Source of the DNA: DASXVX01 sp036504075 | GTDB taxonomy: Bacteria > Bacillota > Sulfobacillia > Symbiobacteriales > Symbiobacteriaceae | NCBI GenBank assembly: GCA_036504075.1 | Contig: DASXVX010000045.1 | Location: 1 to 51,095 of the forward strand | Direction of reading: 5' to 3' | Length of the DNA: 51,095 nt | In this document: positions 7,759 through 15,539 of the stretch, in pieces | Layout of the letters: the number at the start of each line of letters is the position of its first letter | Position numbering within the stretch: the stretch's first letter is position 1 | Translations under genes and position numbers: made by a program | Notes under the pieces: model-generated | What the model was told of the DNA's origin: nothing | What the model saw: only the letters and a program-made list of their open reading frames with translations | Database searches by the model: none

Positions 7759-9255
7759 ATGGATTGGCAGCGCGTGAAGGAGAAAGTTACGGAAGAAGTG
7801 CTCAAGCAACTGAAAGCCGACGGGGTTACAGTGGCGCCTGCCACCGCTCCCCCCGGGCCGGCTGCAGCCGCGACGCCGTCCGCCCCGATGGCCCAGCCCC
7901 CGGCAGCCTTGACCCCGGCGGCCCAGACCCCGGCAGGGGCGCCGGCAATTCCGGGCCTGGGCGCCACGCTCCCGGCCTGCGACGTGGGCGCCGACTTCAA
8001 GACCGAAGTCCTGGTCGTGGTGGCCGGGTCCGCGGTCGATGAGAAAGTGCTCGCGGCCATCCGGGCGATGGCCGCGAACCGAAAGGTAACGGTAATCGGC
8101 TCGGCCACCAACAGCGACAGCCTGACGGAAGTCCAGGCCTGCGGCCGGTTCTACTGCGAAGGCAACGAAGAGGTCGCCCGCCGGCTGGTAAAGGCGGCGG
8201 ACCTGATCGCGGTCCCGTTGATCTCGACCAACACCGCGGCGAAAGTCGGCGGTCTGATCTCCGACTGCTTCCCCGCCAGCGTGCTGGTGCAGTCCGCCCT
8301 TGCAGGCAAGAAAGTCGTCGTCGCTAAAGATGGCATCGCCGCGGCTTCCGGGGCTTCCTGGTCCGTCAAGAAGAAAGTCGAGGAAGTGGTGAACGGCCTC
8401 CGGACCCTCGGCTTCGCGGTCACCGACCTGGAGGGCGTGAAGGCCGCCGTGGTGGGCAAAGCAGTCGTGGGGGGCAGGGAAGCCGTAGCGGGCAAGGAAG
8501 CAGGGGCCGCGCCGCGAACGGGCGGGTACGTGCCGGCCTACCGGCCGGTCGCCGACCCCAGGACCGGGGACTTCGACCGGGAACTGGCCAAAATGATCGA
8601 CCACACGCTGCTCAAGCCCGAGTCGTCGTCCAGCCAGATCATCAAGCTGTGCCACGAGGCCCGGGAGTACGGCTTCTGCTCGGTGTGCGTCAACCCCGGC
8701 TGGGTGCCGCTCTGCGTCAATCTGCTGAAGGGTTCGGGCGTCAAGGTCTGCACGGTCATCGGCTTCCCGCTGGGCGCCACCTCGTCGGTCTCGAAGGCGG
8801 CGGAGGCAGCCGACGCCGTCAAGAAAGGCGCCACGGAAGTGGACATGGTCATGAACGTGGGTGCCATGAAGTCCGGCGAGTTCAATACCGTGCTGGACGA
8901 CATGAAGGCGGTCAAAGCGGGGGCGCAGGGCAAGGCGCTGGTCAAGGTGATTCTCGAGACGGGCCTCCTGACCAACGAGGAGAAAGTGAAGGCCTGCGAG
9001 CTGGCCAAAGAGGCCGGCCTGGACTTCGTCAAAACCTCCACCGGCTTCGGCCCTGGCGGAGCCACCGTGGAAGATATTGCGCTCATGCGCAAGACGGTCG
9101 GCCCGGCCATGGGCGTCAAGGCGTCCGGCGGCATCCGGGACTGGGATACCGCCATGGCCATGGTCAAGGCGGGCGCGAGCCGTATCGGCGTCAGCGCCAG
9201 CGTCAACATCGTCAAGCGGGTCAAGCCGCAACCCGCCGGAAAAGAGAAGTACTAG
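7759..9255 (+). CDS. deoC: encapsulation peptide + flavoprotein-like domain + deoxyribose-phosphate aldolase (DeoC) fusion
   Basis: This 498-residue protein has four parts. Residues 1-22 form an amphipathic helix (DWQRVKEKVTEEVLKQLKAD) typical of encapsulation peptides. Residues 23-72 are a Pro/Ala linker. Residues 75-240 look like a flavoprotein/CoaC-like Rossmann domain (VLVVVAGSAVDEKVLAAI; ADLIAVPLISTNTAAKVGGL). Residues 271-490 are a complete DeoC, with VDMVMNVGAMKSG, the Schiff-base Lys425 in FVKTSTG and Lys454 in GVKASGG. DeoC cleaves 2-deoxyribose-5-phosphate to acetaldehyde and glyceraldehyde-3-phosphate, so it is the probable signature enzyme of this microcompartment. The flavoprotein assignment is less sure than DeoC. 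It is the last gene of the BMC operon. Confidence 0.9.
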   Translation: MDWQRVKEKVTEEVLKQLKADGVTVAPATAPPGPAAAATPSAPMAQPPAALTPAAQTPAGAPAIPGLGATLPACDVGADFKTEVLVVVAGSAVDEKVLAAIRAMAANRKVTVIGSATNSDSLTEVQACGRFYCEGNEEVARRLVKAADLIAVPLISTNTAAKVGGLISDCFPASVLVQSALAGKKVVVAKDGIAAASGASWSVKKKVEEVVNGLRTLGFAVTDLEGVKAAVVGKAVVGGREAVAGKEAGAAPRTGGYVPAYRPVADPRTGDFDRELAKMIDHTLLKPESSSSQIIKLCHEAREYGFCSVCVNPGWVPLCVNLLKGSGVKVCTVIGFPLGATSSVSKAAEAADAVKKGATEVDMVMNVGAMKSGEFNTVLDDMKAVKAGAQGKALVKVILETGLLTNEEKVKACELAKEAGLDFVKTSTGFGPGGATVEDIALMRKTVGPAMGVKASGGIRDWDTAMAMVKAGASRIGVSASVNIVKRVKPQPAGKEKY

Positions 9256-9291
9256 CGTATATCGTCCCGGTTTCCGGGCACAATGAAAACG

Positions 9292-9315
9292 ACCCGGCGC
9301 CGTGAAGCGCCGGGT
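9292..9315 (+). terminator. terminator-like hairpin after the BMC operon
   Basis: ACCCGGCGC and GCGCCGGGT form a perfect 9-bp stem with loop CGTGAA, 36 bases after the last BMC gene. The U-tract is weak and interrupted (GTTGTTTGGTT, further on). Confidence 0.6.
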
Positions 9316-9367
9316 GGGGCACCGCCGTTGTTTGGTTGCATGCAGGGTAAGGTTTGCTCTCCTACCC

Positions 9368-9445
9368 CTACAGCTTAGAGGTCAGGAGTTTCAGCAAGAG
9401 GGCTAACACAACCAGCCAAAACAGCTGATCATCCAGCTTGCTCAT
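9368..9445 (-). CDS. 25-residue single-pass membrane microprotein
   Basis: The sequence MSKLDDQLFWLVVLALLLKL plus TSKL runs from ATG at 9445 down to TAG at 9368. It begins eight bases after AAAGGAGGTGG, the strongest ribosome binding site in this part of the window. Residues 8-22 form one hydrophobic helix between charged ends, as in small membrane regulators or toxins. The homologue family is unknown to me. A hairpin with a U5 tract lies upstream on the same strand (9499-9520). Confidence 0.6.
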   Translation of the reverse strand: MSKLDDQLFWLVVLALLLKLLTSKL

Positions 9446-9498
9446 GCGTCCACCTCCTTTCGCTCAACGAGGCGGCCCCAACCGATACATACGGAAAA

Positions 9499-9520
9499 AC
9501 CCGCGGCGAAGTTCGCGGGT
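9499..9520. terminator. hairpin with U-tract on the minus strand
   Basis: ACCCGCG/CGCGGGT with loop GCGAAGTT. Read on the minus strand it is followed by TTTTTCC, so it is a good intrinsic terminator there; read on the plus strand it is followed only by CTTTCC. It lies in the leader of the microprotein gene or of the DUF1294 gene and could act as an attenuator. Confidence 0.55.
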
Positions 9521-9580
9521 CTTTCCGCGCTCATTTCTCAAACCACGGTCTGTAACGGTCGCAGGGTTTATGGCGCGAGT

Positions 9581-9898
9581 GTGGAAAAGGGTGGACGTAG
9601 GGCGAAACGAAGGGTTGTGGCGGCGATCAGTACAGCCTGGCTGGCGCTTCTGCTTTACAATACGCTGGTTTTCCTCGCTTATGGATGGGACAAGCTCAAG
9701 GCGGTGCGCGGCGGGCGGCGGACGCCCGAGGCGACCCTGCTGTGGATGGCGGCATGCCTGGGCGGGCCGGGCGCCTTGCTCGGAATGCTGGTCTGGCGGC
9801 ACAAGACGCGCAAGCCCCGCTTTGCGTTTGGCATCCCGCTTCTCACCCTGGTGCAAGCGCTGGGCGCCTGGTGGGGCCGCACGCAAGGCTTCGGGTAG
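9581..9898 (+). CDS. DUF1294 membrane protein
   Basis: A protein of 105 residues with a basic N-terminus, a hydrophobic helix (about 15-33), the DUF1294 signature YGWDKLKAVRGGRRTPEATL, the second segment LLWMAACLGGPGALLGMLVWRHKT, and a final hydrophobic helix. The family is of unknown function and sits in the membrane. GTG 9581 has no strong ribosome binding site, so the start may be a little further in. Confidence 0.8.
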   Translation: MEKGGRRAKRRVVAAISTAWLALLLYNTLVFLAYGWDKLKAVRGGRRTPEATLLWMAACLGGPGALLGMLVWRHKTRKPRFAFGIPLLTLVQALGAWWGRTQGFG

Positions 9899-9904
9899 CA
9901 AAAG

Positions 9905-9939
9905 GCCCCGCCGTTCCCGAACCCGGGAAGCGGCGGGGC
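9905..9939. terminator. bidirectional terminator between convergent genes
   Basis: GCCCCGCCGTTCCCG pairs with CGGGAA-CGGCGGGGC (one bulged G), closing on AACC. It lies between the DUF1294 stop and the methyltransferase stop, which converge here. Confidence 0.75.
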
Positions 9940-9947
9940 TGTTGCAT

Positions 9948-10715
9948 TTACGCCTTGACGCCCAGGAAAATCGCCTTGTGGAGCCGGAAGGTCAGCACCG
10001 GTTCCGTCCGGACGGCCATGTGCGCCGCCACTGCCGGCGAGGCGCCGGTCAGGTCGGCCCGCAGCCGCTCCACGTCGTCCGCCGGGGTCTGGGAGGCCTG
10101 GACCCAGCTATCCAGCTCATGATCCGACGTGAACGTCCGGGTGACCGTAAAGGCCAGCCCGGCCTGCCGGTAGGCGGCCTCCCACTCCGTCACGGTGTGT
10201 GCGCGAACGTGAGACGGGTCCCGCCGTTTCTCGAAGTCGTTGACGAAGCGGTCCAGTTCCGGGTCTTCCGGGACGATGTTGTCCACGATCACGCAGCGCC
10301 CGCCGGGCTTCAGCACCCGGGCCATCTCCCGCAGGGCTGAATCGAGGTGCGGGAAGTGGTGGGGGGCGATCCGGCACGTCACGATGTCAAACGTGGCAGC
10401 GTGGAAGGGCAGCGCATCCACGTCGCAGACCTGGAACTCCAGGTTCGTGAGCCCCCGCTTCGCTGCGCCCGCCCGGGCCTGCTCCACCATGGCCGGCGTC
10501 AGGTCAGACGCCACGACCCGAGCGACCTTCGGGGCGAAGGCAAAGGCGGTGTGGCCCGCGCCGGTGGCCACGTCCAGCACCGATTCCGAGCCCGTCACCC
10601 CGGCCAGGTCGGGCAACAACTCCAGGTCGTCGCCGAAGGCGTGAACCCGGCTGGTGGCGTAGGCTTCGGCTGTTTTCTGGAATTGGTGCCGGACCCGGTT
10701 CTTGGTCTCATCCAT
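9948..10715 (-). CDS. class I SAM-dependent methyltransferase (UbiE/YcgJ-like)
   Basis: 255 residues, with SAM-binding motif I VLDVATGAGHTAFAFA, motif II region VVASDLTPAMVEQAR, the post-motif VCDVDALPF and VLKPGGRCVIVDN. This is the usual small-molecule methyltransferase fold; the substrate is not evident. The start at 10715 has GGGAGGAAACAACC upstream; in-frame codons further upstream extend into the divergent regulator's control region and are unlikely. It is divergent from a LysR regulator, which may control it. Confidence 0.85.
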   Translation of the reverse strand: MDETKNRVRHQFQKTAEAYATSRVHAFGDDLELLPDLAGVTGSESVLDVATGAGHTAFAFAPKVARVVASDLTPAMVEQARAGAAKRGLTNLEFQVCDVDALPFHAATFDIVTCRIAPHHFPHLDSALREMARVLKPGGRCVIVDNIVPEDPELDRFVNDFEKRRDPSHVRAHTVTEWEAAYRQAGLAFTVTRTFTSDHELDSWVQASQTPADDVERLRADLTGASPAVAAHMAVRTEPVLTFRLHKAIFLGVKA

Positions 10716-10786
10716 GGTTGTTTCCTCCCGTGATGCCGCTTCCTTCCTCAGGTTACTCCCCGAACAAGCGGTTGTGTTATAGAATG

Positions 10787-10817
10787 TCGATAGCGAGCTA
10801 TGCGATATTTCGATAGC
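10787..10817. promoter_or_regulatory. probable LysR-type operator
   Basis: TCGATAGC is repeated directly at 10787-10794 and 10810-10817, and GCTAT...ATAGC gives an interrupted dyad between them. It lies in the 136-bp region between the divergent methyltransferase and LysR genes, just upstream of the LysR start, the usual place for a shared LysR operator. Confidence 0.5.
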
Positions 10818-10851
10818 ACCGGGAGGCAGAGTCCAAAGGAGGCAGAGACCA

Positions 10852-11730
10852 TTGGAGATGGAAAGCCTGGAGACGTTTCTGGCGGTAGCGCGGACCCGAT
10901 CGATTAACAAGGCCGCGGATGCGCTCTTTCTGGCTCAGTCCACCGTGACCCACCGACTGCAGCGTCTGGAAAAGGAGTTGGGCGTGGCCCTGTTCGTCCG
11001 GCGGCCGGACGGGGTTGAACTCACGCCTGACGGGCGCCGGCTGATGCCGGTAGCCACGTCGGTGGTGGAGCAACTCCGGGCTTTCGCCGGGCAGAGCGGA
11101 CAGGCCCGGGCGATTACGCTCCTGTCGGGTCGGGCGTTCATCTCCTACGACCTGCCGGTGATCCTGGGGGCCTACCGGCGGTGCCACCCGGAATTCACCT
11201 GCTACGTGAAGTCGGCGCTCCACGAGGAGGCGGTGAACGCCCTCCTGAACGGGGTCGCCGACCTGGCCTTTCTCGGCTCAGAGGTCTACCACCCACAGCT
11301 CTGCGCAGTCTCCCTGCCCAGCGACCGGATACTCCTGATCACGGCGCCGGAGCACCTCTGGGCGGCAGGTTTCCCCGGCTTTGACCGGTGGGGCGGCCAG
11401 GAGGTGATCGCGTTCGGGAACGGTGCCGTGCCTTTCCGGCGGCGCGTGGACAAGTTCCTGGCCGAGCACGGCGTCTTTCCGAATATCAGCATGGAACTGG
11501 ATTCGACCCGCGCCGTCCAGCGAATGGTCATGCAAAACCTGGGCGTGGCCATGCTGCCCTGGCGCACCGTCCGCGACGAGGCGGCGGCGGGGCGGCTCGC
11601 CGTTCTGGATATCGCCGGCGGGCAGTTCACCCGCCCGACGCTGCTGGTCTACCCCCGGCACCGGGCGGCGGACCAGCAGTTGCAGGACCTGGTCCGCTGG
11701 ATTGCCGATCACTACCCGCTGGAGTCGTGA
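10852..11730 (+). CDS. LysR-family transcriptional regulator
   Basis: 292 residues: an N-terminal winged helix-turn-helix (ESLETFLAVARTRSINKAADALFLAQSTVTHRLQRLEKELG, residues 4-43), then a periplasmic-binding-protein-like effector domain (about 90-290). TTG 10852 is favoured because AGGAGG lies nine bases upstream; ATG 10858 is possible. The effector is unknown. The divergent methyltransferase gene is the likely target. Confidence 0.9.
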   Translation: MEMESLETFLAVARTRSINKAADALFLAQSTVTHRLQRLEKELGVALFVRRPDGVELTPDGRRLMPVATSVVEQLRAFAGQSGQARAITLLSGRAFISYDLPVILGAYRRCHPEFTCYVKSALHEEAVNALLNGVADLAFLGSEVYHPQLCAVSLPSDRILLITAPEHLWAAGFPGFDRWGGQEVIAFGNGAVPFRRRVDKFLAEHGVFPNISMELDSTRAVQRMVMQNLGVAMLPWRTVRDEAAAGRLAVLDIAGGQFTRPTLLVYPRHRAADQQLQDLVRWIADHYPLES

Positions 11731-11777
11731 AGTGGGTGCGGCGTCGGGCCCGCTCCCGTTCGGGCCGGTTCAGGCAT

Positions 11778-13021
11778 TCAGCGCAGGAGATCCAGGAACC
11801 AGGGATTGAAGATCCACCCGATTGTACCCGCCAGAATCACCATGCCGGTGGCGAATGCCATTCGGCGTCCCAAGCGGGGGGCAGCCCGCCACCCAGCGGC
11901 ACCAGCACCACGGCGCTGGCGATGGAGGTCAGCAGGACGCCGCGCCCGGCGGTTATGGGGCTGATGGCATTCTGGGAGGCCAGGTTTGCCGCTGTTGCCG
12001 TCGTGGAAGAGGACGAGACCAGGCCACCGAGAAAGCTGACGGCGTAGAAACCCGAGTTGCCGCCAAACCGCTCGCCGATACCGGCCACGATGGTCAACAG
12101 GAGGAACACGAGGCCGAATTCCAGGGCCGCCCGCAACGAGAACGGGGACGTGAGTTTGATCTCCGGGGCCGGCCCGGCGATGCGCCCTTTGCTATAGAGG
12201 GCCAGGCTGAAAGTGACGAGCAGCATCAGCAGCACGGGCATGATCCCGGCCTGCAGTGCACTCGGGGCGAAAATGGCGAGAATAAGGCCGTTGCGGAGGA
12301 ACATGGCGGTCTTCGCCAGCATGATGCCCCGGAACGTGTACTCTTCCAGGGCGGGGTTCTCCCGGGCCTGATTGGCCAGTTCACCCACGGCGGCGGTGGA
12401 GTTGACGACGCCGCCGAGGAAGCCGGTGTAGTCCACGCCGCGAGCGCCGTAGAATCGCAGCAGTAAGTAGTTCGTGAAGCCGATGCCGGAGATCATCACG
12501 ACCATAATCCAGATCCGGCGGGGAACGACCAGTCCCCAGGGGTCTACCCCGACGTTGGGCAGCGTCGGTAAAATCACCAGGGCCAGCAGCAGCAGGGTGA
12601 TGCCGGCGTGCACTTCTTCTTTCGAGAGGTGATGGGTGAAAAGCACCATCTCTTCTTTCCAGGCCAGCAAAAGCAGCATGATGATGGTGGCGGCTACCGG
12701 TGTGAAGACGTTGCCCATCCCGACCAGGATGCCGTTCATGGCCGTAACGAACAGCGCGGCCGATGTGGTCATCTCCAGGTTGCGGTTCTTGTGGAGAGCG
12801 CCGAGATTCAGCACGATGATGACGACCGCCACAAAGCCCAGGGTGATCATGGCGAACTGCGACGAAGGGGAAATCAGGGTAGACATGGCCCCGGCGAGAG
12901 CGGTCAGGGAGAAAGTCCGCAGCCCTGCCTCCTTGCCGGACCGTTCGCGCTCCAGCCCGATCAAGAGTCCCAGGCCGGTGGCGAGAGCGATCGCCGCCAG
13001 CGGTTCAGACGTCAGAGTCAC
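11778..13021 (-). CDS. MgtC/DUF4010-type membrane protein with a frameshift near the C-terminus
   Basis: An N-terminal MgtC/SapB-like region (GLLIGLERERSGKEAGLRTF) is followed by a DUF4010-like block, with about ten hydrophobic helices in all. The uninterrupted frame stops at 11837, after a run of six C (plus-strand G at 11876-11881). With one more base in that run, reading continues through a further hydrophobic helix (MAFATGMVILAGTIGWIFN) to a stop at 11778, so a complete protein needs the shift. GTG 13021 has GGGAGGAG correctly placed and is preferred over ATG 13042. It could be an inactivating mutation, a phase-variable tract or a sequencing error. Confidence 0.75.
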
Positions 13022-13040
13022 TGCGCTCTCCTCCCAAGTC

Positions 13041-13065
13041 ATCAGCCTATTGCTTATAGGCTGAT
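13041..13065. promoter_or_regulatory. perfect 10-bp inverted repeat before the MgtC-like gene
   Basis: ATCAGCCTAT and ATAGGCTGAT with a five-base spacer (TGCTT), 20 bp upstream of the chosen GTG start. It is an operator or a leader hairpin; there is no U-tract. Confidence 0.5.
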
Positions 13066-13127
13066 GTATTCGCTGCGAGGTTGCTCTTATCCTATGGCGT
13101 GCGGGCGGGGTTCAGGCGCAGAAAAGA

Positions 13128-13156
13128 GTCCAGCCGCCGTTGGCCGGCGGCTGGAC
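13128..13156 (-). terminator. terminator of the secreted repeat protein gene
   Basis: GTCCAGCCGCCG/CGGCGGCTGGAC stem with a five-base loop, followed on the minus strand by TCTTTTCT, directly after the stop at 13167. Confidence 0.85.
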
Positions 13157-13166
13157 CTGTGAGCGC

Positions 13167-14066
13167 TTAGTCTTCCTGTTCCTGGTGGGAACCGTCTTGC
13201 TGACCGTTCCCGTCGGGCTGCGCCTGATGCTCCTGTTGCTTCTGATGCTCCTCTTGCTTCTGATGTTCCTGTTGCTTCTGGTGCTCCGGTTGCTTCTGGT
13301 GCTCCGGTTGCACCGGGGCGGAGTCAGGCCCTGCAGGGGCTGCGGCGGTTCCCTGGCTGGACTTGGTCTGGCGCTTTTCGGACTCGGGGCTGTTCTTGTC
13401 ATTCCCCGTGTCCTCTGCCTTGACCGAGGTAACAACATTCCCAACGCCGGCGACTTCAACGGTCGCCCCAACCTGCAACTTGGCCGGGTCAACTCCGGCA
13501 GGCAGCGGGAAAGTGAGCTCAGTGCCGTCTGCGGAGAGGACCGTGAAGCTACCGGGCTTGCCGTCGGCCGCGGGCACCACCGCCGTGACGACCCCCTTGG
13601 CCTCCAGTTCCGGGAGTTCCACCTTCAGGGCGACAGACTTGCCTGCTTGCAGTTCCATCTGGAGATGGGTTCCGGCGGTGAGCTCGGCAACAGCAACGGT
13701 CAACCCCTGGTTGGCCCGGAATTGGGTATCGGGGGCAAAAGTCAGGCTGCTGGTTTTTCCCGTCTCCTTCTGGATGACCACGACAAAGCCGGTGGGGTTG
13801 AGACCGTCGCAGGGAGCGGATACGCCGGCGGTCGGGGCGGGAGCCGAAGGGTCGGGAGCCGGAGCGGGGGCTGAAGGGTCGGGAGCCGGAGCCGGGGCGG
13901 GAGCCGGTGCCGGGCAGACCGGCGTAACCGAAACGACGGTGCCCTCGATGTGCGTTACCGGCGAAGCACTCTGGGATTGGCTCTGCAGCCCTTCCGCGGC
14001 CATCGCCGGTACACTGGCCGACAGAAGCACTAAACTCAATAGGGTCACGGATACAGCCATGCGCAT
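13167..14066 (-). CDS. secreted low-complexity protein with Pro-Ala and Gln/His repeats
   Basis: 299 residues. An N-terminal signal peptide (MRMAVSVTLLSLVLLSASVPAMA) is followed by a (PA)n and DPSAPAPAP repeat region. The central part, about residues 85-215, consists of beta-rich segments resembling the DUF5666 type (EGTVVSV, GVVTAVVPAADGKPGSFTVL, GATVEVAGVG). The charged tail holds five or six imperfect repeats of EHQKQ(Q/E/P). Two Cys flank the Pro-Ala segment. ATG 14066 is chosen because GGAGG is ten bases upstream; ATG 14075 is only one base away from it. The function is unknown; the His/Gln tail could bind metals (inference). Confidence 0.75.
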   Translation of the reverse strand: MRMAVSVTLLSLVLLSASVPAMAAEGLQSQSQSASPVTHIEGTVVSVTPVCPAPAPAPAPAPDPSAPAPAPDPSAPAPTAGVSAPCDGLNPTGFVVVIQKETGKTSSLTFAPDTQFRANQGLTVAVAELTAGTHLQMELQAGKSVALKVELPELEAKGVVTAVVPAADGKPGSFTVLSADGTELTFPLPAGVDPAKLQVGATVEVAGVGNVVTSVKAEDTGNDKNSPESEKRQTKSSQGTAAAPAGPDSAPVQPEHQKQPEHQKQQEHQKQEEHQKQQEHQAQPDGNGQQDGSHQEQED

Positions 14067-14402
14067 AGTAGACATACCTCCAGAGACTTAATAGTCGGGG
14101 CAGACCAACCGGCGGGCTTTATATCCCCCGTTTGGTGCGTATTTGACCCGACTGTCAACGCCCTCCCCCTGGGCGCTGGACCCACAGTTTTCCACCCTTG
14201 CTCGCCTTTGCAAACTTACTCGATGTAAAAGTGGAACTAGACATTAGCATAAATCAAAGACGTTTTCGGGTAAATGGGACAAGGGACTCATTTCAGTGAG
14301 CCCGGTCCTGCCCGGCCGGGGGGAAGGCGGTGGGGGAGGCGGCCCAGCCTGTCCCGTCTGCCGCGGCCATGGTATCATGAAGAGGCAGCGGAGGTGCCAG
14401 CC
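14067..14402. other. intergenic region between a divergent secreted protein gene and recO
   Basis: The 336 bases contain an AT-rich stretch at about 14215-14275 that probably holds promoters, and a TTTATA at 14118-14123 that would be TATAAA for the minus-strand gene. I cannot pair these with convincing -35 boxes. I see no RNA gene or conserved small frame. Confidence 0.4.
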
Positions 14403-15155
14403 ATGTCTCTTTACAATACCGAGGCCATTATCATCCGAGTCCGGGACTTCGACGAAGCGGACAAAATCGCCGTGCTGCTGACCCGCGAGGACGGCAAGGT
14501 GCAGGTAATCGCCAAGGGCGCCCGGCGCCCCCGGAACCGGTATACGGCGGCGACTCAGCTATTCACCCACGTGAAAGCATCGTTGTTCCATGGCCGGAAC
14601 CTGGACACTCTGAGCCAGATCGAAATTGAAGAGTCGTTTCGCAATCTGCGGGAAGACCTGGTCCGTATGGCCTACGGCAGCTATGTCTGCGAGCTCATGG
14701 ACGAACTGGTCAAGGAGAAAATGAAGTCGGAGACGACGTTTCTGCTGCTCCTGACCACCTTGCACCTTCTGAACGCAGTGGAGTTCGCGCCGGAACCCAT
14801 ATTGCTGGCTTTCGAACTGAAACTGCTGGCGATTCTGGGCTTTCGGCCCAGCCTGGAGCAGTGCGTGAACTGCGGTGGGATTCCCGGAACCGAAGGCCCG
14901 GTCCGGTTCTCGCCGGCCCTGGGCGGGGTGCTTTGCCCTACCTGCCACAGTGAAGGCGAGGCGGTGCACCGGCTCGCACGGGGGACGCTGGAGACCATGA
15001 AGCGGCTCCTCGATGGCGACCTGAGCCGGGCGCACATGCTGCGCATCAGCCGGGACATGTCGGCTGAGATGGACCGGGCGCTCACGGATTACATCGGCCA
15101 GCACACGGAGCGCCGGTTGAAGTCCAAAGAGTTTCTGGATTCGGTCCGGGGTTAA
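14403..15155 (+). CDS. recO: DNA repair protein RecO
   Basis: A 250-residue protein acting with RecF and RecR in gap repair: it anneals SSB-covered DNA and loads RecA. An N-terminal OB fold (SLYNTEAIIIRVRDFDEADKI, GKVQVIAKGARRP) leads to an all-helical domain, with a zinc-finger pair CVNCGG...CPTCH at about 156-183. ATG 14403 follows GGAGGTG. recO directly before glyQ is the Bacillus order; here about 7 kb of other genes separate them. Confidence 0.95.
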   Translation: MSLYNTEAIIIRVRDFDEADKIAVLLTREDGKVQVIAKGARRPRNRYTAATQLFTHVKASLFHGRNLDTLSQIEIEESFRNLREDLVRMAYGSYVCELMDELVKEKMKSETTFLLLLTTLHLLNAVEFAPEPILLAFELKLLAILGFRPSLEQCVNCGGIPGTEGPVRFSPALGGVLCPTCHSEGEAVHRLARGTLETMKRLLDGDLSRAHMLRISRDMSAEMDRALTDYIGQHTERRLKSKEFLDSVRG

Positions 15156-15206
15156 CGGTTTAAGCGACGGAAGTCCGGTCCATAATTCCTCCCGGAGGGA
15201 TTGTGG

Positions 15207-15509
15207 ATGTTCAGTTTTGGCGGCCTTGTCCGGTTGACGGAGGTCGGCGCCCGTGATGGGCTGATTAGCGGCGAGTTGGGCCGGTACCGCTGGGAGGCGC
15301 GCCTCACCCGGGGGCCGGTTTCCTATGGACTCGACCCCGGCACGCTATACAAAGGAGCCGGGCGCATCGCCCGGCTCGTGCTGTATGAACGAATCGAAGG
15401 CACCGGTTGCAGCCGGAAAGTCGCGGCCTTCGACCGGGGCTGGATTTTTGGCCGCAAGTCGCATCTTGAGGTAGTGCGGCGGGTGGTCGCGTATTTGGCA
15501 GACCGTTGA
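15207..15509 (+). CDS. conserved small protein of unknown function
   Basis: 100 residues, soluble, strongly basic at the end (GRKSHLEVVRRVVAYLADR). The start ATG 15207 is seven bases after GGAGGGA. The sequence pattern (YGLDPGTLYKGAGRIARLVLYE) suggests a compact beta-rich fold, but I do not recognise the family. It follows recO after 51 bases and may be co-transcribed with it. Confidence 0.65.
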   Translation: MFSFGGLVRLTEVGARDGLISGELGRYRWEARLTRGPVSYGLDPGTLYKGAGRIARLVLYERIEGTGCSRKVAAFDRGWIFGRKSHLEVVRRVVAYLADR

Positions 15510-15539
15510 GTTGCATCGTGGCTTTCTCGGGTTGAGGCC

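Noticed and set aside
7689..8042. 117-codon frame overlapping the last BMC-P gene and the DeoC fusion
   Set aside because: Arg/Gly-rich out-of-frame shadow of the DeoC fusion gene.
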